Assembly (NCBI GenBank): GCA_964651535.1
Contig: CAZYYE010000002.1
Coordinates: forward strand, 310,001-374,000
Direction of reading: 5' to 3'
Origin: Terrimesophilobacter sp964651535
GTDB lineage: Bacteria; Actinomycetota; Actinomycetes; Actinomycetales; Microbacteriaceae
Length of the DNA stretch: 64,000 nt
Shown here: positions 47,335 to 57,797 of the stretch, in pieces
How the letters are laid out: each line of letters begins with the position of its first letter
How positions within the stretch are numbered: the stretch's first letter is position 1
Notes under the pieces: model-generated
What the model saw: the letters and a program-made list of their open reading frames with translations, nothing else
What the model was told of the DNA's origin: nothing
Database searches by the model: none
Made by a program: the position numbers and the translations under genes

Positions 47335-48756
47335 GTGCCTCTCGATTCCGCAGACACGGGTGCGCCCGAAACTGCGCCACGGTCCCCTGCCCCGGAAGCA
47401 CATCAGACCGGATTGTTCAGCCGCGGCTATCTGTGGATCACGATCGGATCGTGCGCGCTCGTATTCCTCGGAGCGTTCGAATCGCTCGCCGTCACCACGA
47501 TCATGCCCGTCGTGAGCGCCGACCTGAACGGCGCGAACCTTTATGCTCTCGCGTTCGCCGGTCCCCTCGCGACCGGGGTGATCGGCATGGTGCTCGCCGG
47601 GAACTGGTCCGACCGCAGCGGACCCGTCGCTGCGCTGTACACGTCATCCGTCCTGTTCGCGATCGGGCTTCTCGTCGCAGGGACTGCGCTTACGATGCCC
47701 GTTCTTGTCGCCGGACGGCTCATCCAGGGCCTCGGGACCGGTGCCGTCACGGTCGCCCTGTATGTGGTGGTTGCCAGGGTTTATCCCGCCCGACTCCACC
47801 CGTCGATTTTCGCCGGGTTCGCGGCGGCCTGGGTCATCCCATCGCTCATCGGACCGTTCGCCGCCGGAATCGTCACGGAGGCACTCAGCTGGCACTGGGT
47901 GTTTCTCGGAGTCGTCGGTCTCGTCGCAATCGCCACAGTAATGGTCGCGCCGGCACTCCGGGGACTGACCGGTCCGGGCGACGGCGAGGCACCGCGTGCG
48001 CCATGGGCGTTCGGCCGCATTGCGTGGGCAGTTCTCGCCGCATTTGCGGTTCTCGCGTTGAGTCTCGTGTCCGAGATCGACGGCATCGGCCTGCCTCTCG
48101 CCGCCGTGGCCGCCGTCGTCGCAATCGTCGCCGTTCGCCCGCTCCTGCCCAAGGGGACTTTGCGTGCCCGGCGCGGATTGCCGAGCGTTATCCTCTTGCG
48201 AGGGCTTGCCGCCTCCGCGTTCTTCGGCGCCGAAGTGTATCTTCCGTATCTGCTCATCGAACGCTACGAATTCACGCCGAGCCTTGCAGGGCTCGCGCTC
48301 ACGCTCGGGGCGCTCGCGTGGGCGGGCGCATCCTGGCTCCAGGGGCGAATGAGCGAAACGCTGAGCAACGCCGCCTGCACGACCTTGGGGAGCGTTCTCG
48401 TGTTCGCCGCCATAGTCTCGGCCCTCGTTACAACGTATTTCGCTTTGCCGCCTGCGCTCGCGATCGCAGGCTGGGTTCTTGGCGGCGGTGGCATGGGCCT
48501 CATGTATCCGAGACTCAGCACTCTCACACTCGCGCTGTCCCTCCCGGGAGAACAAGGTTTCAACAGTTCCGCGCTCGCCATCGGCGACTCCCTGGGCGGC
48601 GCCCTCGCGCTCGCGCTCACGGGCGTCGTGTTCACCCTCTTCGCGGCCACCGGACTGTCGTTTGCGGGAGTGTTCGCATTCGCAGCCGCTATCGGATTGC
48701 TGGCTGTCGCTGTAGCACCGCGCGTGGCGGCGAAACCGATCAGGCTTGAGAGTTAG
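47335..48756 (+). CDS. MFS transporter
   Basis: 473 residues with 12-14 transmembrane helices. TTIMPVVSADLNG, GNWSDRSGPVAALYTSSVL (motif A) and GRLIQGLGTGAVTVALYVVVARVYP are typical. GTG at 47335. Probably exports small molecules; substrate unknown. Confidence 0.88.
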   Translation: MPLDSADTGAPETAPRSPAPEAHQTGLFSRGYLWITIGSCALVFLGAFESLAVTTIMPVVSADLNGANLYALAFAGPLATGVIGMVLAGNWSDRSGPVAALYTSSVLFAIGLLVAGTALTMPVLVAGRLIQGLGTGAVTVALYVVVARVYPARLHPSIFAGFAAAWVIPSLIGPFAAGIVTEALSWHWVFLGVVGLVAIATVMVAPALRGLTGPGDGEAPRAPWAFGRIAWAVLAAFAVLALSLVSEIDGIGLPLAAVAAVVAIVAVRPLLPKGTLRARRGLPSVILLRGLAASAFFGAEVYLPYLLIERYEFTPSLAGLALTLGALAWAGASWLQGRMSETLSNAACTTLGSVLVFAAIVSALVTTYFALPPALAIAGWVLGGGGMGLMYPRLSTLTLALSLPGEQGFNSSALAIGDSLGGALALALTGVVFTLFAATGLSFAGVFAFAAAIGLLAVAVAPRVAAKPIRLES

Positions 48757-50260
48757 CGCGTTCCAGAACGAGTTCGCGCACGCGGGCGGCGTCCGCCTGG
48801 CCGTGCATCGCCTTCATGACGGCGCCAATGACCGCTCCGGCCGCCTGGACTTTGCCATCGCGGATCTTCTCGAGCACGTCAGGCTGGGAAGCCAATGCTT
48901 CATCGATCGCCGCGATGAGAGCCCCGTCGTCGGACACGACCTTGAGTCCGCGTTTCGCTACAACCTCGGCGGGAGAGCCCTCGCCTGCGATGACCCCCTC
49001 CAACACTTGCCTCGCGAGCCGGTCTGTAAGCTCCCCTGATTCGATGAGCGCCACGAGCGCTGCGACATCCTTGGGGATGACGAGAGAGGACGGATCGACG
49101 GAGTCGATGTTCGCAAGCCTGGCGATCTCCCCCGTCCACCATTTGCGTGCCTGGTCCGGCGAAGCTCCGGCGGCGACCGTCGACTCGACCTCCACGAGGA
49201 GCCCCGAATTGACGACATCCTGGAACTCGAGGTCGGTGAAGCCCCATGACTCCTTGAGCCTGCGACGACGTTCAGCGGGCGGCTCAGGCAGGGCGGCACG
49301 CAGCTCCTCGATGAGCGCGACCGAAGGCTCGACAGGCAGCAGATCCGGCTCGGGAAAATACCGGTAGTCATCGGCATCACTCTTGGGGCGGCCGGGCGAT
49401 GTCGTTCCCGTGTCTTCATGCCAGTGCCGGGTTTCCTGCGTGATGGCTCCCCCCGCCGCAAGAATCGCCGCCTGGCGCTGGATCTCATAGCGAATGGCGC
49501 GCTCCACGCTGCGGAGGCTGTTCACGTTCTTGGTTTCCGTGCGCGTCCCCAGTGTTCCGGATCCGCGTGGACTGAGAGAAACGTTCGCATCGCACCGCAG
49601 GTTTCCACGTTCCATGCGCGCCTCACTAATTCCGAGGGCGACCACGATGTCTCGAATGGCAGACACGTAAGCTTTGGCGAGCTCTGGCGCGTCGTGCTCT
49701 GCTCCCGTGATCATCTTCGTGACGATCTCCACGAGCGGCACACCGGCGCGGTTGTAGTCCACGAGGGAATAGTCGGCGCCCTGGATGCGGCCCGTCGCGC
49801 CGCCAACGTGCGTGAGCTTGCCCGCGTCCTCTTCCATGTGCGCGCGCTCGATCTCGATGCGGAACGTCTTTCCGTTCGCGAGCTCGACATCCACTGCGCC
49901 ATCGTGTGCGATCGGCTCGTCGTACTGGCTGATCTGGTAGTTCTTGGCGAGGTCCGGGTAGAAGTAGTTCTTGCGGGCAAACCTGCTCGATGGGGCGATC
50001 TCGCAACCCAGTGCGAGGCCGAGGCTGATGGAGTACCTGATTGCCTGTTCGTTCACGACAGGAAGGGACCCGGGCAGACCGAGGCACACAGGCGTGACCA
50101 TGGTGTTCGGCTTGCCCGCATCCACACCTGGCGCGGCTGGGTTCGGCGCGGACGAGAACATTTTTGTTCGCGTGTTCAGTTCGACGTGAACTTCGAAACC
50201 GAGCACGGGCTCGAAGAGTTCGAGTGCCTTGTCGAAGTCCATGAGTTCGGCGGAGCTCAC
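48740..50260 (-). CDS. gatB: Asp/Glu-tRNA(Asn/Gln) amidotransferase subunit B
   Basis: 506 residues. PVLGFEVHVELNTRTKMFSSAPN, RKNYFYPDLAKNYQISQYDEPI and the KNVNSLRSVERAIRYE block are hallmark GatB, with the tRNA-binding tail at the C-terminus. GTG at 50260 overlaps gatA. Phosphorylates misacylated Glu/Asp-tRNA for amidation. Confidence 0.98.
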   Translation of the reverse strand: MSSAELMDFDKALELFEPVLGFEVHVELNTRTKMFSSAPNPAAPGVDAGKPNTMVTPVCLGLPGSLPVVNEQAIRYSISLGLALGCEIAPSSRFARKNYFYPDLAKNYQISQYDEPIAHDGAVDVELANGKTFRIEIERAHMEEDAGKLTHVGGATGRIQGADYSLVDYNRAGVPLVEIVTKMITGAEHDAPELAKAYVSAIRDIVVALGISEARMERGNLRCDANVSLSPRGSGTLGTRTETKNVNSLRSVERAIRYEIQRQAAILAAGGAITQETRHWHEDTGTTSPGRPKSDADDYRYFPEPDLLPVEPSVALIEELRAALPEPPAERRRRLKESWGFTDLEFQDVVNSGLLVEVESTVAAGASPDQARKWWTGEIARLANIDSVDPSSLVIPKDVAALVALIESGELTDRLARQVLEGVIAGEGSPAEVVAKRGLKVVSDDGALIAAIDEALASQPDVLEKIRDGKVQAAGAVIGAVMKAMHGQADAARVRELVLERANSQA

Positions 50261-51783
50261 TTCGCCTTCCCTTCCGCGATCGGAAACCCGGGGGCGCGGC
50301 TGATCAGCGTGTGCCCCCAGGACTGCTCAAGCAATGCTTCCAGGGTCGCTCCCACGGAATAGATGCGCGCGTCTTCGTGGGCCGGCGCCATGATCTGAAT
50401 TCCTGTCGGCAAACCGTCTTCGGGAGCCAGTCCCATGGGCAAACCCATTCCGGGCACGCCTGCAAGGTTCGCGGGAATCGTCGCGATGTCGTTGAGGTAC
50501 ATGGCGAGAGGGTCCTCGAGTTTCTCGCCGAGTTTAAAGGCCGTCGTCGGCGCAGAGGGAGAGACGAGAACATCCGCCTGGTCAAACGCTTCCGCGAAGT
50601 CGCGCTGGATGAGCGTGCGAACCTTCTGTGCGCTGCCGTAATACGCGTCGTAATACCCGGCGCTCAACGCGTACGTCCCGAGGATGACGCGCCTTTTGAC
50701 CTCTGCGCCGAACCCGGAACCGCGCGTCGCAGCCATGACGTCTTCAACGGTGCCGCCGCCCGCGGGGTTCACGCGGAGCCCGAAACGCACGCTGTCGAAT
50801 TTGGCAAGGTTGCTCGATGCTTCAGCCGGGAGGATCAGATAGTAGGCGGCGATCGCGTAGGTGAATGAGGGCGTGGAAACCTCGACGATCTCCGCCCCCG
50901 CCGCCGCCATAACGTCGAGCGCCTCGGCGAACCTCTCGCTCACGCCGGACTGGAAGCCTTCGCCGCCAAGCTCCTTGACCACGCCGACCCGAACGCCTTT
51001 GAGCGATCCGGATTTCGCACCCGAGCGCGCGGCCTCGGCGAACGACGGCCACTCGTCGGTGAGCGACGTCGAGTCGCGCGGGTCATGTCCGCCGATCACA
51101 TCATGCAGGAGGGCGGCGTCCAGCACCGTCCTGGTGACGGGACCGACCTGATCGAGGGAGGACGCGAGCGCTATCGCCCCGTAGCGCGACACCCCTCCGT
51201 ATGTCGGTTTCATGCCTACGGTACCGGTCACGGCAGCAGGCTGACGGATTGATCCTCCCGTATCGCTTCCGAGCGCGAGCGGAGCCTCAAATGCGGCAAC
51301 CGCAGCGGCGGAACCGCCGCCAGATCCGCCTGGGATCCGCTCGAGATCCCACGGATTATGCGTGGGTCCGAACGCCGAATGTTCCGTCGACGACCCCATG
51401 GCAAATTCATCCATGTTCGTCTTGCCGAGCGGAATGAGTTTCGCGTTCCGCAACTTCGACACCACGGTCGCGTCGTACGGTGGAACCCACCCTTCGAGGA
51501 TGCGGGATCCCGCGGTCGATGGCATGTCCTGCGTGCACAGCACGTCCTTGATGGCAACGGGCACGCCGGCAAGCGGGCCGAGCTTTGCTCCCAGCCGACG
51601 TGCGCCATCTACTTCGGCGGCCGTCGTCAGCGCATCGGCAGACACGTGGAGGAATGCGCGAATATCGCCGTCGACTTCGGCGATGCGATCCAGGTGCGCC
51701 TGAGTGACCTCGACGGAGGACACCTCGCGCGATGCCAGCAGATCCGACAGGGTCGCCGCGGACAGGGAAATGAGGTCGCTCAC
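50257..51783 (-). CDS. gatA: Asp/Glu-tRNA(Asn/Gln) amidotransferase subunit A
   Basis: 508 residues, amidase-signature enzyme. AIKDVLCTQDMPSTAGSRIL holds the catalytic Lys; GGSGGGSAAAVAAFEAPLALGSDTGGSIRQPA has the cis-Ser and nucleophile Ser. Supplies ammonia from glutamine. GTG at 51783 overlaps gatC. Confidence 0.98.
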   Translation of the reverse strand: MSDLISLSAATLSDLLASREVSSVEVTQAHLDRIAEVDGDIRAFLHVSADALTTAAEVDGARRLGAKLGPLAGVPVAIKDVLCTQDMPSTAGSRILEGWVPPYDATVVSKLRNAKLIPLGKTNMDEFAMGSSTEHSAFGPTHNPWDLERIPGGSGGGSAAAVAAFEAPLALGSDTGGSIRQPAAVTGTVGMKPTYGGVSRYGAIALASSLDQVGPVTRTVLDAALLHDVIGGHDPRDSTSLTDEWPSFAEAARSGAKSGSLKGVRVGVVKELGGEGFQSGVSERFAEALDVMAAAGAEIVEVSTPSFTYAIAAYYLILPAEASSNLAKFDSVRFGLRVNPAGGGTVEDVMAATRGSGFGAEVKRRVILGTYALSAGYYDAYYGSAQKVRTLIQRDFAEAFDQADVLVSPSAPTTAFKLGEKLEDPLAMYLNDIATIPANLAGVPGMGLPMGLAPEDGLPTGIQIMAPAHEDARIYSVGATLEALLEQSWGHTLISRAPGFPIAEGKAK

Positions 51784-52094
51784 TGCTCCTCCCCCAGGAT
51801 CGCGGACACTTTGAAGCGGTCGCCATCACGTTCGGGAGCGCCGGACAACGCCTGCTCGACGGTGAGGGTTTCGCCGGGGATGTCCGGTCGGAACACATTG
51901 GTCAGCCTGATGGGATGCGACGTCGCAGGCACGTCCGGCGTCGCGACTTCGGATACTTTCGCGATCGACTCGATGATCACTCCGAGTTCGCCGGTAAGTT
52001 TCTGGAGTTCTTCCGGCGTGAGCGCGATGCGCGCGAGATTCGCCAGATGGGCGACTTGGGCCACATCAAGCGGCGAAGGGTTTGATTCTGGCAC
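51780..52094 (-). CDS. gatC: Asp/Glu-tRNA(Asn/Gln) amidotransferase subunit C
   Basis: 104 residues. VAQVAHLANLARIALTPEELQKLTGELGVI is the GatC helical core; TNVFRPD and ILGEEQ complete it. It ties GatA to GatB. First gene of gatCAB. Confidence 0.97.
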   Translation of the reverse strand: MPESNPSPLDVAQVAHLANLARIALTPEELQKLTGELGVIIESIAKVSEVATPDVPATSHPIRLTNVFRPDIPGETLTVEQALSGAPERDGDRFKVSAILGEEQ

Positions 52095-52181
52095 CGTTCA
52101 ATCCTATTCGAGCCGGTCGAGCCGGTTTTCCGTTCGCCCACGTTCCAGCGTCATGCCCGGAGGAGGGCGGCCGGCCGCTCC

Positions 52182-53552
52182 CTAACGGCGGCCGGCCGCG
52201 ATCGTTGAGCCGGTATCGCCCATGACGAGACCGCCTTCGCCGATTCCGATGAGTGCAAAGTTCCGCATGGATTCGCTACCCGGTCGGAAGTATTCGTTGT
52301 GCCCATAGGACGCGCTGAGCTGGGTGTTGGTGATCGAATCGACACCGCCGGCAACGCTCATGCGGTGTGCGCCATAGGATGCTGCCCCTGGGTCGCTCCC
52401 ATAAAAGGCGGAGTTGACGACGGGATCCCAGCCTGCTTCGCCCACGAAGATGTTTCTATCACGCACGGCAAGGTCGGATGCGCTTTGGGCAGAACTGCCC
52501 GGCGAACCCACAACCGCGAGCGCATCGATCTGGAAGTCGGCGCGTTGGAGGGCGATCATTGCCGCGGTGGAGCCGTAGGAGTGAGCCATGACGGACACGT
52601 ACGGCTGGTGTGCTCCGCGAAGCGTCTGAAGTCCCTCAATTGCCCTCGCGAGGTAGACGGCACCTTCATCGGCGAGTTCCAGCGAACCAACATTCAGGAG
52701 GTGTGGAGTCTGGTAACCGATCCATGCGACGGTCGCCACGGTTTTGGACGACTCTCCCAGGCGATCAAGCCACGAGGTCTGGTCCTCGAACAGCGTCGTC
52801 GCGGTGGCCGCCCAGTCGTCGACTTGCCCGTCGATGGAGAAGAACATGCCGGGAATGAGGTAACTCACGTAGTCCGCGCGGGAGAGATCGCCGACCACGA
52901 TCGCGGCCCGTCCGGGAGACACCGTATCCAGAATGACAAGTGTCCTCGCTGGTTCGCCAGCCTTCGCGTGAAGGGCCTGTGCGATCTCGGTGAGCATGTG
53001 AAGGTGATTGGTGACCTCGACGTTCATCCCACGGCCGACACCGGTACTCAATTGCTTCTCGAGAAGTTGGATGGCGCCGCTGAGATTGGCGCGATTGGCC
53101 AGATCTCTTGTTTCATAGGGAACGCCGTCCAGGTTTCCAATGAGCTCCGGAGTGGTGGAAAGGAGCTTCTCTCGCGCTGCAGGATCGATGCTCTTCCACC
53201 AGCTGGAGATTTCGCTCGGCGCGATCGGGGCTGCGAGGAGCTTGGAAATCGCTTCCGGGTGGTCTTTCACGAAGGTCGCCAGAACCGCGGGCGGGAGCAG
53301 GCTGAACTGGTCGAGGAGCGCGCGCCCGCCGAGCGAGGGTAGGAGCGCGGTGTCCACCGGTGCCAGGTTTGCGCCGCCGCTTTCGAAGGTCGGGACGGTG
53401 ATGGGGGCGATATCGAGTTGCCGGACCGGTCCGGGAAGATCCGCAACACCGGTCGGAAGATTCGCCATTTCGGGCGCGCCGAATACACCGCTCCCCCCAC
53501 CCAGGGAAAGGGAAAGCGCCAATGCTGTAATTTCAAGCAGCAAAGCCGGCAC
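52182..53552 (-). CDS. Secreted/cell-wall alpha/beta hydrolase (DUF1023 family)
   Basis: 456 residues. A short hydrophobic N-terminus is followed by a helical region; the hydrolase domain carries the nucleophile in VSVMAHSYGSTAAMIAL, and the preceding RTLVILDTVSPGRAAIVVGDL and TVATVAWIGYQTP are DUF1023 marks. Possibly an esterase for cell-envelope lipids. GTG at 53552 with AGGAA upstream. Confidence 0.85.
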   Translation of the reverse strand: MPALLLEITALALSLSLGGGSGVFGAPEMANLPTGVADLPGPVRQLDIAPITVPTFESGGANLAPVDTALLPSLGGRALLDQFSLLPPAVLATFVKDHPEAISKLLAAPIAPSEISSWWKSIDPAAREKLLSTTPELIGNLDGVPYETRDLANRANLSGAIQLLEKQLSTGVGRGMNVEVTNHLHMLTEIAQALHAKAGEPARTLVILDTVSPGRAAIVVGDLSRADYVSYLIPGMFFSIDGQVDDWAATATTLFEDQTSWLDRLGESSKTVATVAWIGYQTPHLLNVGSLELADEGAVYLARAIEGLQTLRGAHQPYVSVMAHSYGSTAAMIALQRADFQIDALAVVGSPGSSAQSASDLAVRDRNIFVGEAGWDPVVNSAFYGSDPGAASYGAHRMSVAGGVDSITNTQLSASYGHNEYFRPGSESMRNFALIGIGEGGLVMGDTGSTIAAGRR

Positions 53553-53679
53553 TTCCTAATCGGCGGCGAATCAGACCGGGGGATCGTCATCGTCGCAAAA
53601 CGGACCGTTCGCCCCCCATATTAGGGGTAGAAAGCGAACTCTGCCAGCAATCCTCGATTTTCTCAGGCGTTCACTGCCA

Positions 53680-55974
53680 CTACTTTAGACCCTCTGGTCC
53701 CATCTGTAACAAGGTTGCAAACTGCTCGGCGTTAAGGATCGGGATTCCGAGTTCCTCTGCTCTGGTCAGCTTCGATCCCGCTCCCGGCCCGGCCGCCACA
53801 TAGTCCGTCTTCCCGGAGACACTCGACGCCGCCTTGCCGCCTGCCGCAATGATCGCTTCCTGAGCCCCCTCTCGGGTGAATCCGTCGAGGCTGCCGGTCG
53901 CCACTATGGTGAGTCCAGCGAGCGGTCCTCCCGCGGCCGCCGCGGCCCCGGGTCCCGGGTGACCTGGGGTGGCAAATTGAACGCCTGCGTCGGCCCATCG
54001 ATTCACGATGTCGCGGTGCCAGTCGATCTGGAACCATTCAAGGAGTGCGTCGGCGATAATTCCGCCCACGCCGTCGACTTCGGCGAGATCGTCTCGGCTC
54101 GCCTCGCGGATCGCATCCAGCGAGCCGAACCAGTCCGCGAGTGTGCGCGCGGCGACGGGCCCGACGTGGCGGATGTTGAGAGCGACGAGAAGTCGCCACA
54201 GGGGCTTCGTTTTGGCTGACTCGATGTTCGCCAGGAGCTCGAGTGCGCTCTTGGAGAGAATGAACTCTTCGTCGCCGTCAAAATCCCCATCGGGGTCAAA
54301 CCGCGGGTCAGCGTCTTTGCCTGTGGTCTTGCGCGCCCGACGGAACGGCGCGACTTCCTTCGGCTCGCCATCCTCAAGCTTCACCAGTCCCGTTTCGCTG
54401 TCGCGCACAAGGACTCGAATGGGGAAAAGGTCTTCGGCGCGCAACTCGAACAGTTCTGCCTCAGTGTGAAGTGGTGCATCCGGCGGCTCGAGCGGTTGCG
54501 TCAGCGCGGCGGCGCTCACTTCGCCGAGCCCTTCGATGTCGAGCGCGCCCCGGCTGCCGATGTGTTCCACCCTGCCGCGCACTTGCGCAGGGCAACCCTT
54601 CGCGTTGGGGCAACGCAAATCGACGTCGCCTTCCTTGGCCGGTGCCAGGTTCGTGCCGCACTCCGGGCAAGCCGTCGGCATCACGAACTCGCGTTCCGTT
54701 CCATCCCGCAGCTCGACGACGGGGCCGAGCACCTCGGGAATGACGTCGCCGGCTTTGCGCAGCACCACGGTGTCGCCGATCAGAACACCTTTCGCCTTCA
54801 CGACATCCTGGTTGTGCAGGGTTGCCTGACGAACCGTCGACCCGGCAACCCGAACCGGTTCCATGACCGCGAACGGGGTGACTCGGCCGGTTCGCCCGAC
54901 GCTCACGACAATGTCGAGCAGCTTCGTGTTCACCTGCTCCGGCGGGTACTTGTACGCGATCGCCCAACGCGGCGCACGGCTTGTTGCTCCCAGTTCGTCG
55001 TGCAGGGCGAGTTCATCGACCTTGACGACCACGCCGTCGATCTCGTGCTCCACGCTGTCGCGATGTTCGCCGAAATATTCGATGAACTCGGCCGCCTTGG
55101 CTGAGGAGGGTTCGACTCTGAAGTGTGAACTGGTCGGCAGCCCCCAGTCGGCAAGCAAGGCGTAAACCTCGGATTGCGCCGCCACCGGGGGGTTCGGCCA
55201 CGCGCCGATGCCGTGCACGAGCATCCGTAACCGCGACAGCCGATCGCGCATGAGTTCGAGCTGGGCGGGGTTCTTGCCCTCTTCTTTCTGCCGAAGGCTC
55301 CCGGATGCCGCGTTGCGAGGGTTCGCGAATACGCGCTCGCCCGCCTCGGTCTGATTCGCATTGAGCTCGCGGAACGATTCGATGGGGAAGAACACCTCGC
55401 CGCGAACCTCCACGAGCGGCGGATGCCCGGTACCGGAAAGTTTCGCAGGGATGCCGGTGAGGTACCGGATGTTCTGGGTGACGTCTTCGCCGACCACGCC
55501 GTCTCCCCGAGTGGCGGCGGTCGTCAGCCGGCCGTTTTCGTAGCGCAGGTTCAGCGCGAGACCGTCGATTTTCAGTTCGCACAGATAGTCGATGTGGCGG
55601 CCCGCGGACTTCTCCACGCGGGCCGCCCAGGCCTGGAATTCCTCGACGGAGAACACGTTGTCGAGGCTCAGCATGCGCTCCGCGTGCTGCACGGGAGCGA
55701 AGAGCGTCGTTTGGGCGCGGCCGCCGACCGTCTGGGTCGGACTGTCCTGACCCTGCAGCTCGGGAAAGAGGTGCTCGAGTTCCTCGAGACGACGCATCAT
55801 GCGGTCGTACTCTGCATCGTCGACGAGCACTTCGTCGCGCTCGTAGTACGCGTCGCGAAGTTCGAGGATGCGTGTCGTCAGAGCATCCGCCTCGTCCTTG
55901 GCGCGCGAACGCTCGCTCGCGAGATCTCCGGACTCGACCGGGTCGGCATCGGGGCCTGCGTCTGGGTCTGCCAC
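53680..55974 (-). CDS. ligA: NAD-dependent DNA ligase
   Basis: 764 residues. The adenylated Lys is in CELKIDGLALNLR; TTAATRGDGVVGEDVTQNI, PRNAASGSLRQ and GRTGRVTPFAVMEPV are conserved; CPECGTNL and CPNAKGCPAQ make the zinc finger; HhH repeats and a C-terminal BRCT (GLTIVATGSLDGFTREGAQ) follow. ATG at 55974. Joins Okazaki fragments. Confidence 0.98.
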   Translation of the reverse strand: MADPDAGPDADPVESGDLASERSRAKDEADALTTRILELRDAYYERDEVLVDDAEYDRMMRRLEELEHLFPELQGQDSPTQTVGGRAQTTLFAPVQHAERMLSLDNVFSVEEFQAWAARVEKSAGRHIDYLCELKIDGLALNLRYENGRLTTAATRGDGVVGEDVTQNIRYLTGIPAKLSGTGHPPLVEVRGEVFFPIESFRELNANQTEAGERVFANPRNAASGSLRQKEEGKNPAQLELMRDRLSRLRMLVHGIGAWPNPPVAAQSEVYALLADWGLPTSSHFRVEPSSAKAAEFIEYFGEHRDSVEHEIDGVVVKVDELALHDELGATSRAPRWAIAYKYPPEQVNTKLLDIVVSVGRTGRVTPFAVMEPVRVAGSTVRQATLHNQDVVKAKGVLIGDTVVLRKAGDVIPEVLGPVVELRDGTEREFVMPTACPECGTNLAPAKEGDVDLRCPNAKGCPAQVRGRVEHIGSRGALDIEGLGEVSAAALTQPLEPPDAPLHTEAELFELRAEDLFPIRVLVRDSETGLVKLEDGEPKEVAPFRRARKTTGKDADPRFDPDGDFDGDEEFILSKSALELLANIESAKTKPLWRLLVALNIRHVGPVAARTLADWFGSLDAIREASRDDLAEVDGVGGIIADALLEWFQIDWHRDIVNRWADAGVQFATPGHPGPGAAAAAGGPLAGLTIVATGSLDGFTREGAQEAIIAAGGKAASSVSGKTDYVAAGPGAGSKLTRAEELGIPILNAEQFATLLQMGPEGLK

Positions 55975-56055
55975 GAGGCAAGTTTAGGCGGAGCGCACGA
56001 CATTTTCGGGAGCTCTATCCAACCCGGCAGTGCCGATTCCGAAGCCCCGGATGGG

Positions 56056-57714
56056 CTACATTCGCTCCGGCGCGGAGACCCCGAGGAGGCCGAGCCCGTT
56101 GCGCAAAACGACGCCTGCTGCATCGTTGAGCCAGAGGCGCGTGCGGTGCACATCGCCGACGCGCTCATCCCCGAGGGGCGTCACCCGGCAGGAGTCGTAC
56201 CAGCGGTGGTAGGCGCCGGCGAGTTCTTCGAGGTAGCGCGCCACCCTGTGCGGCTCGCGCAGTTCGGCGGCCTGGGCGACGATGCGCGGGAACTCGGCGA
56301 GGAGCCCGACGAGGTTGTTCTCGGTGTCATGGGTCAGCAGCTCGGGTTCGAACGCGCTGCGATCGACCCCGGACTCCGACGCATTGCGGGCGACCTGGTG
56401 CGTCCGCGCGTGGGCGTACTGCACATAGAACACCGGATTGTCGTTCGTGCGCTTGGTGAGCAGCTCGGGGTCAAGCGTGAGCGGGGAGTCGGCCGGGTAC
56501 CGCGCGAGGGAGTAGCGGAGGGCGTCCGTGCCGAGCCATTCGCGCAGGTCGTCGAGCTCGATGATGTTCCCGGCGCGCTTGGAGAGCCGGGCGCCATTGA
56601 TGCTCACGAGTTGCCCGATGAGGATTTCGATGTCGGCTTCCGGGTCGTCACCGGCTGCGCCGGCGAGCGCTTTCAAACGGTGGACGTATCCGTGGTGGTC
56701 TGCTCCGAGCAGGTAGATCTTGTGCGCGAATCCACGGTCGCCCTTGTTCAGGTAGTAGGCCGCATCGGACGCGAAGTAGGTGTACACGCCATTGCTTCGA
56801 CGGATGACGCGGTCCTTGTCATCGCCGAAGTCGGTCGTGCGCACCCACACGGCACCCTCATCGTCGAACACGTGCCCCTGAGCCCGCAGGCGTTCCAAAG
56901 CCGTTTCCACCTGGCTTGAGCCCGAGTCATCCCGGGTATGCAGGGACTGCTCGCTGAACCAAACGTCGAAGTGCACGTTGAACTTCTCGAGGGATTCCCG
57001 GATGTCCGAGAGCTGCAACTCGTAGCCCGCCTGGCGGGCGATGGCGAGACCCGCATCCGGTGATTCGTCGAGGATGCCCGGGTGCCGCTCCTTCACCCGT
57101 TGGGCAAGCGCCGCCACGTATTCGCCCGTGTACCCGTTCTCCGGGGTCGGCGCGCCTGTGAGCTCCGCATAGATCGAGGCGCCGAAAGCGTCCATCTGGT
57201 TTCCGGCATCGTTGATGTAAAACTCGCTCACCATGCGGGCGCCGGATGCGGTGAGCACGCGCGCAATGGAGTCGCCGAGGGCAGCCCAGCGGGTGTGGCC
57301 GATGTGCAGCGGCCCGGTGGGGTTGGCGGAGACGAATTCGAGGTTGATGGTCTGGCCGGCGAGGGACTCGTTGTGACCGTAGTTCTCGCCCTGCTCGACG
57401 ATGGCCTTCGCGAGGGCGCCAGCAGCAGCAGCCTCGAGCCGGATGTTGATGAATCCCGGACCCGCGACCTCCACGGAGGAGATTCCGGCGATTTCGCCGA
57501 TCGGGCCGACGAGGGCCGTGGCGAGTTCGCGGGGGTTGACTCCGAGCGGTTTGGCGAGCTTCATGGCGATGTTGAGAGCCCAGTCGCCGTGGTCGCGGTT
57601 CTTGGGCCGCTCGAGGGTGACGTCCTCGGCCGTGACCGCGACGGCGCCGCCCCGTCGGCCGAGTTCCGCGGCGACGATCGCATGGATGGCGGAGGAAAGC
57701 TCGGCGGGGGTCAC
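56056..57714 (-). CDS. argS: Arginyl-tRNA synthetase
   Basis: 552 residues. N-terminal additional domain, then SANPTGPLHIGHTRWAALGD with the HIGH motif and NGARLSKRAGNIIELDD in place of KMSKS; C-terminal anticodon-binding domain from about 430. Class I synthetase. ATG/GTG start near 57714. Confidence 0.98.
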   Translation of the reverse strand: MTPAELSSAIHAIVAAELGRRGGAVAVTAEDVTLERPKNRDHGDWALNIAMKLAKPLGVNPRELATALVGPIGEIAGISSVEVAGPGFINIRLEAAAAGALAKAIVEQGENYGHNESLAGQTINLEFVSANPTGPLHIGHTRWAALGDSIARVLTASGARMVSEFYINDAGNQMDAFGASIYAELTGAPTPENGYTGEYVAALAQRVKERHPGILDESPDAGLAIARQAGYELQLSDIRESLEKFNVHFDVWFSEQSLHTRDDSGSSQVETALERLRAQGHVFDDEGAVWVRTTDFGDDKDRVIRRSNGVYTYFASDAAYYLNKGDRGFAHKIYLLGADHHGYVHRLKALAGAAGDDPEADIEILIGQLVSINGARLSKRAGNIIELDDLREWLGTDALRYSLARYPADSPLTLDPELLTKRTNDNPVFYVQYAHARTHQVARNASESGVDRSAFEPELLTHDTENNLVGLLAEFPRIVAQAAELREPHRVARYLEELAGAYHRWYDSCRVTPLGDERVGDVHRTRLWLNDAAGVVLRNGLGLLGVSAPERM

Positions 57715-57797
57715 GAGAACCGATTCTATCTGCCTGAGTTCGTCCGCTTTACGGCGTTGCAGCCCGGATGGCAGCCGACCTCGGCCACAATGGGAGC

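Noticed and set aside
55423..56919. 498-residue plus-strand ORF
   Set aside because: Antisense shadow across ligA and argS, both unmistakable.
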